Shown: positions 26,393 through 35,300 of the stretch, piece by piece | How the letters are laid out: every line of letters starts with the position of its first letter | Position numbering within the stretch: position 1 is the first letter of the stretch | From: Roseinatronobacter monicus | GTDB taxonomy: Bacteria; Pseudomonadota; Alphaproteobacteria; Rhodobacterales; Rhodobacteraceae | Assembly: GCF_006716865.1 (NCBI RefSeq) | Contig: NZ_VFPT01000004.1 | Coordinates: 1 to 64,000, forward strand | Length of the DNA: 64,000 nt | Direction of reading: 5' to 3' | Translations under genes and position numbers: made by a program | The notes under the pieces: generated by a model | What the model was told of the DNA's origin: nothing | What the model saw: only the letters and a program-made list of their open reading frames with translations | The model's database searches: none

Positions 26393-26638
26393 CTAGGCCT
26401 GGCTGGCGCGTAACTGCCCCACCAGTCCCGCCGCGTGCCATGTCGTGCCTGATGTAAGTTGTTTGCGCTCCAGCAGGACAATATCCGTCCAGCCAAGTTT
26501 GGCCAGATGATAGGCGACCGAGCAGCCCGAAATGCCGCCCCCGATAATGACGACGCGTGCTTTGGCGGGAAGTGTGACCATAGGTGGCAATCCTTGCAGG
26601 CCCGAGCGGGAGGGGATGATAAGGCCAAGTGTTGCCAT
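26393..26638 (-). pseudogene. N-terminal fragment of a FAD-dependent dehydrogenase (dimethylglycine/sarcosine type)
   Basis: 81 codons. Residues 29-80 carry the FAD Rossmann motif [20 protein letters not shown] and [18 protein letters not shown], typical of the start of roughly 800-residue dimethylglycine or sarcosine dehydrogenase-like proteins. It stops right after that motif, so over 90 percent is missing. The start and promoter side remain, next to an XRE/cupin regulator that probably once controlled it. Confidence 0.75.
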
Positions 26639-26644
26639 CTTTGA

Positions 26645-26671
26645 AATGAAATATCAAATGAGAATTTCATT
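26645..26671. promoter_or_regulatory. Inverted repeat in promoter of the lost dehydrogenase
   Basis: AATGAAAT (26645-26652) and ATTTCATT (26664-26671), 11 bases apart, just upstream of the dehydrogenase fragment and in the gap shared with the XRE/cupin gene. A candidate operator for that regulator. Confidence 0.4.
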
Positions 26672-26771
26672 GTAGAGTGATTATTGTTAAGCAATTATAT
26701 CAAGCGAAAATCCTTGCGTCGTAATGCTGGTTGTTTACCAATGCGGGCAAAAGCGAAGGTATGAAATCCAC

Positions 26772-27326
26772 ATGAGCAAACAGATCGGCGATGATATCCG
26801 CGCCCTGCGCAAGGCGCGCGGTATGACCCTGAAGCAGCTTGCGACCGCAATCGGCCGTTCCCTTGGCTGGCTTAGCCAAATCGAACGTGGGCAGACCGCG
26901 CCCTCCGTGCGAGACCTTGGCCTGATTGCTGACACTCTGAGCATCAACATCAGTGTGTTCTTCCGCTCTGCATCCCGCGCCGAGGCCGAGCGCGGCCTTG
27001 TCTTGCGCGCCGATGACCGTGTGCCCATTGGATCGACGGAAAGCGGCTTGACCGAAGAATTGCTTTCGCCCTCGCTGTCAGGGTCGTTCGAGATGATCAA
27101 ATCAATTTTTGCCCCACATTCCGACAGCGGCGGTCGCATGCGGGCGGGTGACCGCGAAGATGGTGGGATGTTGGTTAGTGGCAGGCTGTCTTTGGCCATC
27201 GACGATCTGCAATTCGACCTTCATGCGGGTGACAGCTTCCAATTCACAAACCGTGACTACGCATGGGCCAACCCGCATTCTGATCCTGCCGTCGTGATCT
27301 GGGTCATCTCGCCGCCCGTGTATTGA
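26772..27326 (+). CDS. XRE-family regulator with C-terminal cupin domain
   Basis: 184 residues from the ATG at 26772, the usual start position for this family; an ATG at 26724 would add 16 residues. Helix-turn-helix at about 8-62 (TLKQLATAIGRSLGWLSQIE), cupin fold at about 100-182 with DGGMLVSGRLSLAIDD and GDSFQF. Relatives control use of amines and amino acids. It is divergent from the truncated FAD dehydrogenase, likely its former target. Confidence 0.88.
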   Translation: MSKQIGDDIRALRKARGMTLKQLATAIGRSLGWLSQIERGQTAPSVRDLGLIADTLSINISVFFRSASRAEAERGLVLRADDRVPIGSTESGLTEELLSPSLSGSFEMIKSIFAPHSDSGGRMRAGDREDGGMLVSGRLSLAIDDLQFDLHAGDSFQFTNRDYAWANPHSDPAVVIWVISPPVY

Positions 27327-27400
27327 CGCGCGGAATGGAAGTCTACTTTCGAGATGTGATCGCTTGGGTGCCTGCTCTGTCCACGCACCAAGCTGTTCGT

Positions 27401-27991
27401 TCATAGCATTTCACCGCCATCAATAACGAGAGCAAGCCCGGTGACGAAGCTGGATCTGTCCGAGGCCAGATAGACGATACCATCCGCGATCTCTTCGACG
27501 CGGGCCCATCGCCCCATGGGAATAGAGTCCGCGACATAGCTTTCGAGAGATGCGCGACCGCCCATCTGAACCTCGAACCCGGCATTGAATGGCGTATCAA
27601 CGAAACCAGGACACAAGGCATTGAAACGAATATTCTCGCGTGCATAGTCCACCGCCATCTGCGTCACCATCGCCACAGTGGCGTGTTTGGTGGTCGCATA
27701 AGTAATCATGCCACGGTCATACTGACAGCCGGAGTTTGATGAAGTCACGATCACCGACCCGCCCCCCTGTGTGCGCATCGGCGCAATCATTGCTTGCGCC
27801 AGAACGAAATGCGCCCGGACATTAAGTGCCCATGCCAGACCCAACTGGTCAAGTTCCGCATCCTCAAGCCGACCGGCAATCTGGATCCCGGCATGGCTGT
27901 GCAGAATGTCGATGCGCCCGCAATCTGTCCGATTTGGGCTCCCCGCGTCGAGCTGCGGCGCGGCATCGGCCCGCTGACCTTTGGTACGAGG
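27401..27991 (-). pseudogene. Short-chain dehydrogenase, 5'-truncated
   Basis: The frame is open from 27991 and reads CGRIDILHSHAGIQIAGRLE, then MITYATTKHATVAMV with the catalytic YxxxK, FNALCPGFVDTPF and a VTGLALVIDGGEML end. This is the C-terminal two thirds of an SDR. The glycine-rich NAD motif is missing and a stop codon occurs at 27994; the expected N-terminal region appears only as scrambled pieces in other frames. Only TTG codons could start it, so it is probably dead. Confidence 0.75.
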
Positions 27992-28254
27992 TCAGCGCCC
28001 AATGCGGCCCAGAGCGGTCTGTCGGCCTCTCGCGCGACGTTCTTTCAAGCGGTCACTTAAGCCGCGCGCTGCGACGAACCTCAAACAACGCTTTGTGGAC
28101 GACGAATCCGAGACCCGCATCCAGTGACAAGACCGTCACGAACGTGGAACAACGACCGACTGTTGCGTGACTGCCTGTACGACCATCAAAGTGGCGCTGA
28201 TCAAGCGCAAGTAGGGTTGACCTTTCCGTTTGGCGGCTCACGCGTTTCTTGCCA

Positions 28255-28713
28255 TTATCCAACGAGCGGAAAAATCCCGGTGTTTTTCACCGATCCATAG
28301 ACAAAACTGGAATCGATTGAGGCGATGCCGCCGATCGGGTGGATGCGGTTACGGATGAAATCTTCATAAGCGTCAAGCCCGGCCACCACGACGCGCAACA
28401 GGTAATCAGCGGGGCCGGTCATCAGGTGGCATTCCAACACCTCATCGAGCGCCCGGATCCGCGACTCGAAATGTTGAACCGTGTCGCCGCTGTGATGTTC
28501 CAACCGGATGCGGATGAACACCGAGACCGGCAGGCCATAGGCGCGTTGATCGGCCACCGCGCGATAACCTAGGATCGCCCCGCTTTCCTCAAGAAGCCGG
28601 ATACGCCTCAGGCAGGGCGAAGGCGACAGGTTCACTTCGGCAGAGATTTCGAGATTCGTGGCACGGCTGTTGCGCTGCAGGGCCCGGATTATCTGGCGGT
28701 CTTTTTCATCCAT
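28255..28713 (-). CDS. mdeR: Lrp/AsnC-family regulator, probable MdeR
   Basis: 152 residues from the ATG at 28713 (MDEKDRQIIRALQRNSR), the standard start of the family; the frame upstream to 29187 is antisense to the next gene. Winged helix at about 4-60 (SPSPCLRRIRLLEESGAI), RAM effector domain at about 65-150. It is divergent from methionine gamma-lyase, as mdeR is from mdeA in Pseudomonas putida, so it probably activates the methionine operon in response to methionine. Confidence 0.85.
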   Translation of the reverse strand: MDEKDRQIIRALQRNSRATNLEISAEVNLSPSPCLRRIRLLEESGAILGYRAVADQRAYGLPVSVFIRIRLEHHSGDTVQHFESRIRALDEVLECHLMTGPADYLLRVVVAGLDAYEDFIRNRIHPIGGIASIDSSFVYGSVKNTGIFPLVG

Positions 28714-28824
28714 TTTGATAATTCCTAGCATAAAATGCCAACATTGGCGCATCTGATGGCATGAATAGCAACCTAATGCCAACGCAACAAGCGCAAGATG
28801 GTGATCAGCCAGAAGGAGAACACC

Positions 28825-30027
28825 ATGCGTGACACCCCGCCCAGCTTTGCCACCCGCGCCATACACCACGGTTATGACGCAAGCGATCATCAAGGTGCGT
28901 TGAACCCGCCGGTCTATCTGTCTTCGACCTTCGCCTTCGAGACCGCTGAGGCCGGGGGGGCCATGTTCGCGGGTGCAGCCGAGGGGCATTTCTACAGCCG
29001 CATCTCGAACCCCACCCTGGGGCATCTGGAAACCCGCATTGCCAATTTGGAAGGGGCCGAGGCGGGGCTTTGCACGGCCTCGGGGATGGGGGCGATCACT
29101 TCGACCTTGTGGACGTTCTTGCAGGCGGGCGACGAGGTGATCCTCGACAAGACGCTTTATGGCTGCACCTTTGCCTTTCTGACCCACGGCCTACCGCGCT
29201 TTGGCGTGACGGTGCGCCCCGTGGATCTGTCCGATCCGGCCAACCTGGCGGCGGTGATCGGGCCGAAGACACGGATCGTCTATTTCGAGACCCCCGCCAA
29301 CCCCAACAACCGGCTGGTGGACATTACCGCGATCAGCGAAATCGCCTATCGGCACGGGGCGAAGGTGGTGGTGGACAACACCTATGCCACGCCGGTGCTG
29401 ACCCGGCCCATCGAGCATGGCGCCGATATCGTGGTGCATTCGGCGACCAAGTATCTGGGCGGTCATGGCGATGTGATCGCCGGGCTGGTGGTCGGGCGGG
29501 CCGAGGACATGGCGCAGATCCGGCTGGTGGGCATCAAGGACATGACTGGGGCGGTGATGTCACCCTTTAGCGCGATGCTACTGCTCCGCGGCATCAAGAC
29601 GCTGGAACTGCGGGTTCGGCACCATTCCGCAGCGGCTCTGAACATAGCCCGCGCGCTGGAGACACATCCGGCGGTGAAATGCGTGCATTACCCTGGCCTG
29701 GAGAGCTTCCCGCAGGCGATCTTGGCGCGACGACAGATGGCGGCCTTCGGCGGCATGATCCCGTTCGAGGTGGTAGGCGGCAAGGCAGGTGGCATCGCCA
29801 TGATGAACCGGCTGACGCTGATCCAGCGCGCGGTCTCCTTGGGGGATGCAGAAAGCCTGATCCAGCACCCCGCCAGCATGACCCATTCCACCTATACGCC
29901 TGAGGAACGCGCCGCCCACGGCATTGCCGAAGGGCTGGTGCGCCTGTCGGTCGGGCTGGAGGGCGTGGACGACATTCTCGGCGATCTGATGCAGGCGCTT
30001 GCCGCGCATAATGTCGAAGCGACCTGA
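28825..30027 (+). CDS. megL: Methionine gamma-lyase
   Basis: 400 residues from the ATG at 28825, with an AAGGAGAA site. A Cys/Met-metabolism PLP enzyme: the lysine lies in VVHSATKYLGGHGDV, and the TLYGCTFAFL motif keeps the active-site tyrosine and the cysteine that marks gamma-lyases of this type. It splits methionine into methanethiol, ammonia and 2-oxobutyrate in the cytoplasm. Neighbours (Lrp regulator, E1-type dehydrogenase) match the mde cluster, and the methanethiol oxidase encoded at 18.5-19.8 kb could take up its product. Confidence 0.9.
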   Translation: MRDTPPSFATRAIHHGYDASDHQGALNPPVYLSSTFAFETAEAGGAMFAGAAEGHFYSRISNPTLGHLETRIANLEGAEAGLCTASGMGAITSTLWTFLQAGDEVILDKTLYGCTFAFLTHGLPRFGVTVRPVDLSDPANLAAVIGPKTRIVYFETPANPNNRLVDITAISEIAYRHGAKVVVDNTYATPVLTRPIEHGADIVVHSATKYLGGHGDVIAGLVVGRAEDMAQIRLVGIKDMTGAVMSPFSAMLLLRGIKTLELRVRHHSAAALNIARALETHPAVKCVHYPGLESFPQAILARRQMAAFGGMIPFEVVGGKAGGIAMMNRLTLIQRAVSLGDAESLIQHPASMTHSTYTPEERAAHGIAEGLVRLSVGLEGVDDILGDLMQALAAHNVEAT

Positions 30028-30056
30028 CCTTATGTTCCCGAGAACCGGAGAATTCG

Positions 30057-31379
30057 ATGTCTGACACTCAAATCCGTGGCGATGCGACCAGCTGCGGCCC
30101 AAGCTCCACGTCTGGCGGCTGGCTGAACAGCCTTGACCGCAAGCGCGATGCCGGGCCGTTCCTGTCTGGTAATGATCGGCCCGCAGCAGGGCCTTCGACG
30201 ACGGCTGTCCATGCTGGAACCCATGATGACCCGCGCACCGGCGCGGTGGGCACGCCGATCTATCAGGCGTCCACCTTTCTGCTCGGGGCCGATCAGTATC
30301 GCTCCATCGAAGAAGGCTTTGCCCGCGACCGCTTTATCTATTCGCGCTATGGCAACCCGTCGCAATGGGCGGTGCAGGAAAAGCTGGCCGCGCTGGAAGG
30401 GGCGGACTCGGCGATTGTCTTTTCATCAGGCATGGCGGCAATCACCGCTACAGTGATGGCACTGGTGGACAAGGGAGCGCATGTGATCGCCTCGGCCGAT
30501 CTTTACGGCGGCACCTACAACCTCTTCAATCAGGAGTTTCCGACCTTTGGCATGTCGGCAACGCTGGCCGATCCGCAGGATTTCGCGGCGATCGAGGCGG
30601 CCATTCGCCCCGAAACGCAACTGATGTATTTCGAGGCAATCACCAATCCGCTTTTGAAGATCATCGACATTCCCCGGTTGGCCGAAATTGCCCGCCGCAA
30701 CGGCTTGCGGCTGGTGATCGACGCCACCTTTGCCCCGCCCGTCGCCATGCGGACCTTGGAGCAGGGGGCGGATGTGGTGGTGCATTCGGCCTCGAAGTAC
30801 CTCAACGGTCACAGCGATCTGATTGCAGGGGTCGCCGCCGGTCCACGCAAGCTGATCGACATGATCTGGCCGCGGCTTTTGAACTATGGCGGATCGCTCG
30901 ACCCGCATGCCTGCTTCCTGTTGGAGCGGGGCCTGAAGACACTGGCGATCCGGATGCGAGCACACGAAGAAAGTGCGCATGCGCTGGCGCAGTATTTGGA
31001 AAGCCACCCGAAGGTGACCCGCGTCTTCTATCCGCTTCTGGACAGCCACCCCGACCGCGCCGTGGCGCGGCGGCTGCTGAAAAACGGCACAGGGAATGTG
31101 ACCTTCCTTGTCGAAGGTGGCGATGCGGCGGCGCTGGCGCTGGTGAATGCGCTGCGCATCCCCAAGCAGGCAACCAGCCTTGGCGGGGTCGAAAGCCTTG
31201 TCAGCCTGCCCTTCAACACCTCGCAGGCCAGCTATACCGCTCGCCAGCGCGCCGCCATCGGCATCCATCCCGGCTGCGTGCGCCTGTCGGTCGGGATTGA
31301 AGATGCCGCCGACCTGATCACCGATTTCGAGCAGGCCCTTGCCCAGATTTCTCCCGCAAAGGAAACCGCCCATGCGTAA
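30057..31379 (+). CDS. Second trans-sulfuration-family PLP enzyme (cystathionine synthase/lyase type)
   Basis: 440 residues. The first 45 are an extra, probably flexible leader; from about 46 it is a Cys/Met PLP enzyme with STTAVHAGTHDDPRTGAVG, FIYSRYGNP, the lysine in VVHSASKYLNGHSDL and SLGGVESLVS. In place of the gamma-lyase cysteine it has glycine (DLYGGTYN), so it is likelier a cystathionine gamma-synthase, beta-lyase or homocysteine-forming sulfhydrylase. It may recapture methanethiol or sulfide. It overlaps the OsmC gene. Confidence 0.82.
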   Translation: MSDTQIRGDATSCGPSSTSGGWLNSLDRKRDAGPFLSGNDRPAAGPSTTAVHAGTHDDPRTGAVGTPIYQASTFLLGADQYRSIEEGFARDRFIYSRYGNPSQWAVQEKLAALEGADSAIVFSSGMAAITATVMALVDKGAHVIASADLYGGTYNLFNQEFPTFGMSATLADPQDFAAIEAAIRPETQLMYFEAITNPLLKIIDIPRLAEIARRNGLRLVIDATFAPPVAMRTLEQGADVVVHSASKYLNGHSDLIAGVAAGPRKLIDMIWPRLLNYGGSLDPHACFLLERGLKTLAIRMRAHEESAHALAQYLESHPKVTRVFYPLLDSHPDRAVARRLLKNGTGNVTFLVEGGDAAALALVNALRIPKQATSLGGVESLVSLPFNTSQASYTARQRAAIGIHPGCVRLSVGIEDAADLITDFEQALAQISPAKETAHA

Positions 31380-31923
31380 CAGCTTGCCCACCGCCGCCCT
31401 TTCCGAATTCGTCAACGAAGTGACCGCTTCCCCGGAAGAGGCCGTGATGGACTACGGTGTCTTTCTCGATTGGGAAAGCGGCACTCGCTCGCGCGCCGAG
31501 GTCAAGCCGATGCGGGTCGGCCCACACCGTGTCAGCCGGTCCTTCACATGGAAGGTCGATGAACCGCGGCAGTTGATGGGCAACAATCACGGGCCAAATC
31601 CACAAGAGCTGCTGTTGTCGGGTCTGGGGGCTTGCATGATGGTGGCTTTTGTCGCCGGGGCCACGGCCGAGGGCATCCAGTTGGAAAGCCTGCGCATCGA
31701 CCTCGAGGCAACGCTGGACCTGCGTGGGTTTCTTGGGATTGGCAGCAATTCCACCGTGGGCTTTCCCGAAATCCGATACAAGATTCATGCAACCTCGGAT
31801 GCCAGCACCGACCAACTGGAAGCGCTGCACGCCAAGGCCATCGCGCACAGCCCGAACGCACAGACGATACTCAACCCTGTCACTTTGAAGGGCGAGATCA
31901 TCTGCAACCGTTCCGACGCCTGA
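31372..31923 (+). CDS. OsmC-family protein
   Basis: 183 residues from the ATG at 31372, overlapping the previous stop codon. The OsmC fold is shown by NNHGPNPQELLLSGLGACMM with one conserved cysteine, and a second cysteine lies near the end in GEIICNRSDA. The family reduces peroxides with thiol cysteines or handles sulfur. In a methanethiol-forming operon a role with thiols or their peroxides is plausible. Substrate unknown. Confidence 0.85.
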   Translation: MRNSLPTAALSEFVNEVTASPEEAVMDYGVFLDWESGTRSRAEVKPMRVGPHRVSRSFTWKVDEPRQLMGNNHGPNPQELLLSGLGACMMVAFVAGATAEGIQLESLRIDLEATLDLRGFLGIGSNSTVGFPEIRYKIHATSDASTDQLEALHAKAIAHSPNAQTILNPVTLKGEIICNRSDA

Positions 31924-31947
31924 CCCCAGCCCGACAAGGAGCCGCCG

Positions 31948-34410
31948 ATGATGACCCACGCTGACCAGACCCATCTGAAATCCATCGAGCAGCGCCTGTT
32001 GTGGTTGTCGCACTGGATGATCCACCATGCCAACCATATCCGACCCAAGGTAGACGGCATCAAGATCGGCGGGCATCAGGCGTCTTCCGCCTCGATGGTG
32101 TCGATACTGGCCGCGCTCTACTTCTCGGCGCTTCGGCCAGAGGACAGGGTGGCAGTCAAGCCCCATGCCTCACCGGTGTTTCATGCCATCCAGTATCTGA
32201 TGGGCAATCAGACCCGCGAGAAGATGGAGAATTTTCGCGGCCTTGGCGGGGTGCAAAGCTATCCTTCGCGGACCAAGGACATCGACGATGTCGATTTCTC
32301 GACCGGCTCGGTGGGTCTGGGGGTGGCGATCACCTCCTTTGCCTCGATGGTACAAGACTACATTGCCGCCAAGGACTGGGGCCGCGATCTGCCCATGGGC
32401 CGCATGGTGGCTTTGGTGGGCGATGCCGAACTGGACGAGGGCAACATCTACGAGGCGTTGCAGGAAGGCTGGAAGAACGATCTGCGCAATTGCTGGTGGA
32501 TCATCGATTACAACCGCCAGTCGCTGGACGGGATCGTGCGCGAGGGGCTCTTTGCCCGGATCGAGAGAATTTTCGACGCCTTCGGCTGGGATGTGGTGCG
32601 GGTGAAACATGGTGCCTTGCAGCGCGCGGCCTTTGCCGAACCAGGCGGCGCGGCGCTGCGCGACTGGATCGACGCCTGCCCGAACCAGCAGTATTCCGCG
32701 CTTACCTTCATGGGCGGCGCCGTCTGGCGCAAGCGGCTGATGGAGGATCTGGGCGATCAAGGCGAGGTCAGCGCCCTGATCGACCGGCGCTCGGATGCCG
32801 AACTGGCGGCGTTGATGGAAAATCTTGGTGGTAATTGCGTGGAGACCATGGCCGAGGTCTTTGCCGCTGTCGATCATGACCGGCCTGTGTGTTTCCTTGC
32901 CTACACGATCAAAGGTTGGGGCACGCCGATTGCCGGACACAAGGACAACCACGGCGGGCTGATGAACCCCACCCAGTTCGCCCAGTGGCAGACACATATG
33001 GACGTGCCGAAGGGTCAGGAATGGGAACCTTTTGCCGGTATTGACGACCTGCCCGCGCTGCAAGATTTTCTTGCCAGGGTTCCCTTCTTTGCCAAGGGTC
33101 GCCGCCGCTATCACGATGCCCGTATCGCGGTTCCGCCGATCAGTTTTGAGGCCGAGCGTGAAATCTCGACCCAGATGGCCTTCGGCAAGATCTTGGACGC
33201 GTTGTCCAAGGGGGACAGCGCATTGGCCACGCGGATCGTTACCACTTCGCCCGATGTGACGGGGACCACCAACCTTGGTCCCTGGGTCAACCGCCGCAAG
33301 CTGTTCGCCCGCAAGCCACAAGCCGATGTCTTCATCGAACATCGCATCCCCTCGACCGCCAAATGGGATTTTGCCCCGGAAGGCCAGCATATTGAACTGG
33401 GCATCGCAGAGATGAATCTGTTCCTTTTGCTGGGGGCTGCAGGCCTGTCGCACAGCCTGTTCGGCAAGCGGCTGTTTCCCATCGGCACGGTCTATGACCC
33501 TTTCATTCACCGTGGCCTCGATGCGCTGAACTATGCCTGCTATCAGGACGCGCGCTTCATCATCGTGGGCACGCCCTCGGGGGTGACGCTGGCGCCCGAA
33601 GGCGGCGCGCACCAGTCCATCGGTACGCCCTTGACCGGCATAGCGCAGGACGGGCTTGCGACCTTTGAACCTGCCTTTGCGGATGAGTTGGCGGTCATCA
33701 TGCATTGGGCCTTCGACTATCTGCAACGGGACGGAGACGGCGACCCGGACGAACGCACCTGGCTGCGCGACGAGACCGGCGGCTCGGTCTATCTGCGGCT
33801 GACCACCAACCCGCTGGAGCAACCCGGCAAGCGCGTGAACGACGATTTCCGACAGGGCACCATCGACGGCGCCTACTGGCTGCGCAAACCTGGGCCGAAT
33901 TGTGACGTGGTGATCGCCTATCAGGGTGTGGTGGCACCTGAAGCCATCGGCGCAGCGGGCCTGATCGGCGAGCATCGCCGCGATGTCGGCGTGATGGCTG
34001 TCACGTCGTCCGACCGTCTGAACGCTGGCTGGACAGCGGCACAGCGCGCCCGCGCCCGTGGCAATCCGCGCGCCCGCAGCCACATCGAGACCCTGCTGGG
34101 CGACTTGCCCCGCGATTGCCTGATAGTTACCGCAATCGACGGCCATCCCGCGACGCTGGCCTGGCTGGGCAGTGTGGCGGGCCATCGGACCGTCTCGCAT
34201 GGGGTCGAACATTTCGGGCAGACCGGCACCATCGGCGTTGTTGCACGGACCTACGATGGTTTGAGTTTGCCCTTACCCGCTCATTTGGTCAAGCGACGAC
34301 CTCGAACTTGGCACGGCCAAGTTCGGTCATCTTGTTCAGAATGTGGGTGCCGATCTTGGCTTCTGTTTTCTGGTTGGGAAAGCTGCGCGCTTTCAGTTTG
34401 GGGCCGATGA
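31948..34410 (+). CDS. mdeB: E1-type 2-oxoacid dehydrogenase (AceE/MdeB-like), 3' end replaced by an IS
   Basis: Homodimeric pyruvate dehydrogenase E1-type protein. Residues about 20-280 hold the thiamine-diphosphate motif GDAELDEGNIYEAL; the later half has the GIAEMNLFLLLGA region and a C-terminal domain ending in HFGQTGTIG near residue 763. MdeB of Pseudomonas putida is a relative encoded beside methionine gamma-lyase and thought to oxidise 2-oxobutyrate. From about residue 771 the reading frame runs into IS5-type DNA, so roughly the last 25-30 native residues are lost and about 50 foreign ones added. Activity is doubtful. Confidence 0.85.
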   Translation: MMTHADQTHLKSIEQRLLWLSHWMIHHANHIRPKVDGIKIGGHQASSASMVSILAALYFSALRPEDRVAVKPHASPVFHAIQYLMGNQTREKMENFRGLGGVQSYPSRTKDIDDVDFSTGSVGLGVAITSFASMVQDYIAAKDWGRDLPMGRMVALVGDAELDEGNIYEALQEGWKNDLRNCWWIIDYNRQSLDGIVREGLFARIERIFDAFGWDVVRVKHGALQRAAFAEPGGAALRDWIDACPNQQYSALTFMGGAVWRKRLMEDLGDQGEVSALIDRRSDAELAALMENLGGNCVETMAEVFAAVDHDRPVCFLAYTIKGWGTPIAGHKDNHGGLMNPTQFAQWQTHMDVPKGQEWEPFAGIDDLPALQDFLARVPFFAKGRRRYHDARIAVPPISFEAEREISTQMAFGKILDALSKGDSALATRIVTTSPDVTGTTNLGPWVNRRKLFARKPQADVFIEHRIPSTAKWDFAPEGQHIELGIAEMNLFLLLGAAGLSHSLFGKRLFPIGTVYDPFIHRGLDALNYACYQDARFIIVGTPSGVTLAPEGGAHQSIGTPLTGIAQDGLATFEPAFADELAVIMHWAFDYLQRDGDGDPDERTWLRDETGGSVYLRLTTNPLEQPGKRVNDDFRQGTIDGAYWLRKPGPNCDVVIAYQGVVAPEAIGAAGLIGEHRRDVGVMAVTSSDRLNAGWTAAQRARARGNPRARSHIETLLGDLPRDCLIVTAIDGHPATLAWLGSVAGHRTVSHGVEHFGQTGTIGVVARTYDGLSLPLPAHLVKRRPRTWHGQVRSSCSECGCRSWLLFSGWESCALSVWGR

Positions 34411-35300
34411 CCATCTTCCAGCGACCCATTTGTGTTTCACCGCGGCTGCGCTGATTGTATCCGCTGCTCACCTGCCAGGCCATACGCCCGCCTGTGCGTA
34501 TTGCGGCAATGCGCTGGTCGCGCAGCGTTGGATTGCCCAGAGCCTCGGCGCTGAGAACCGCAGTCTTGGGAGGCGGAATAGTGATCTCGACATCAACCCC
34601 AAACAGCTTCACGAGCAAGTCGCTGGTCGGGTCGCCGTCATAGGCGCCGTCGGCGATGAAGCGTGTCACGTCCCCGTCAATCTGATCCAGAAGCTCTGGC
34701 AAGGCGGTGGGATCACCCACATCATCGGTGGTCAGTTCAGAGCAGGCAATTTCGCCGGTGACAAGGTCCAGCCCAAGATGCAGCTTGCGCCAGGATTTGC
34801 GTTTGGCCTTTGTTTTGTGCTTGTTTTCCAGCCACTCGCCTTCGCCAAAGATCTTCAGGCCCGTGCTATCTACCACCAAGTGGATAGGGCCATCCGTCGA
34901 CGCGCGCGCTTTCATTGGCAAGATCAAACCGGCCCCGCGACGTGACAGGGTCGAGTAGTCGGGCACCAACAAATCCAGCCCCATGAGCTTCACCAGGCTG
35001 CCTACAAACCCTTCGGTCTGGCGCAGCGGCTGGTTGTAAACGATGCCAAGTGTCAGGCAGGTCACAATAGACAGGTCAGAATAAACTGGCTGGCCACCCC
35101 GTGTCTTGCGGCGCTCTGCACGCCATGCAGCTTCAACCTCGGGGCTTAGCCAAATTGTTACATCGCCCCGCCGACGCAGCCTTTCGTTATAGTCAGCCCA
35201 GTTCGTAATGCGGTACCGCTTCTTCTCGAATTTGTGCCGGCGGCCGTCATTGAATTTATGCGGCATCAACGCTATCCAATCGATCAGGGAAACGGCCTCC
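34265..35300 (-). mobile_element. IS5-family insertion sequence (approximate ends)
   Basis: It surrounds one transposase gene. Ends were placed where homology of the two flanking genes stops; the left GTTTGCCCTTA and the right-end complement GTTTCCCTGA are weakly alike. No matching target duplication was found, which suggests a rearrangement through the element. A 26-base piece close to its right end recurs at 53741-53766. Confidence 0.75.
34289..35269 (-). CDS. IS5-family transposase
   Basis: 326 residues with a complete DDE domain: the first aspartate in HLVVDSTGLKIFGEGEW, the second in RFIADGAYDGDPT and the glutamate in YNQRSRGETQMGRWK. The N-terminal region RITNWADYNERLRRRGDVTIW is typical of this IS5 group. 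Full length and probably functional. Confidence 0.95.
   Translation of the reverse strand: MMPHKFNDGRRHKFEKKRYRITNWADYNERLRRRGDVTIWLSPEVEAAWRAERRKTRGGQPVYSDLSIVTCLTLGIVYNQPLRQTEGFVGSLVKLMGLDLLVPDYSTLSRRGAGLILPMKARASTDGPIHLVVDSTGLKIFGEGEWLENKHKTKAKRKSWRKLHLGLDLVTGEIACSELTTDDVGDPTALPELLDQIDGDVTRFIADGAYDGDPTSDLLVKLFGVDVEITIPPPKTAVLSAEALGNPTLRDQRIAAIRTGGRMAWQVSSGYNQRSRGETQMGRWKMVIGPKLKARSFPNQKTEAKIGTHILNKMTELGRAKFEVVA

Noticed and set aside
28714..29187. N-terminal extension of the Lrp regulator to 310 residues
   Set aside because: The extension is antisense to methionine gamma-lyase; the family start is at 28713.
32170..34212. 680-codon open frame on the minus strand
   Set aside because: It is antisense to the clear E1-type gene and shows no protein family features; GC-rich codon use explains it.
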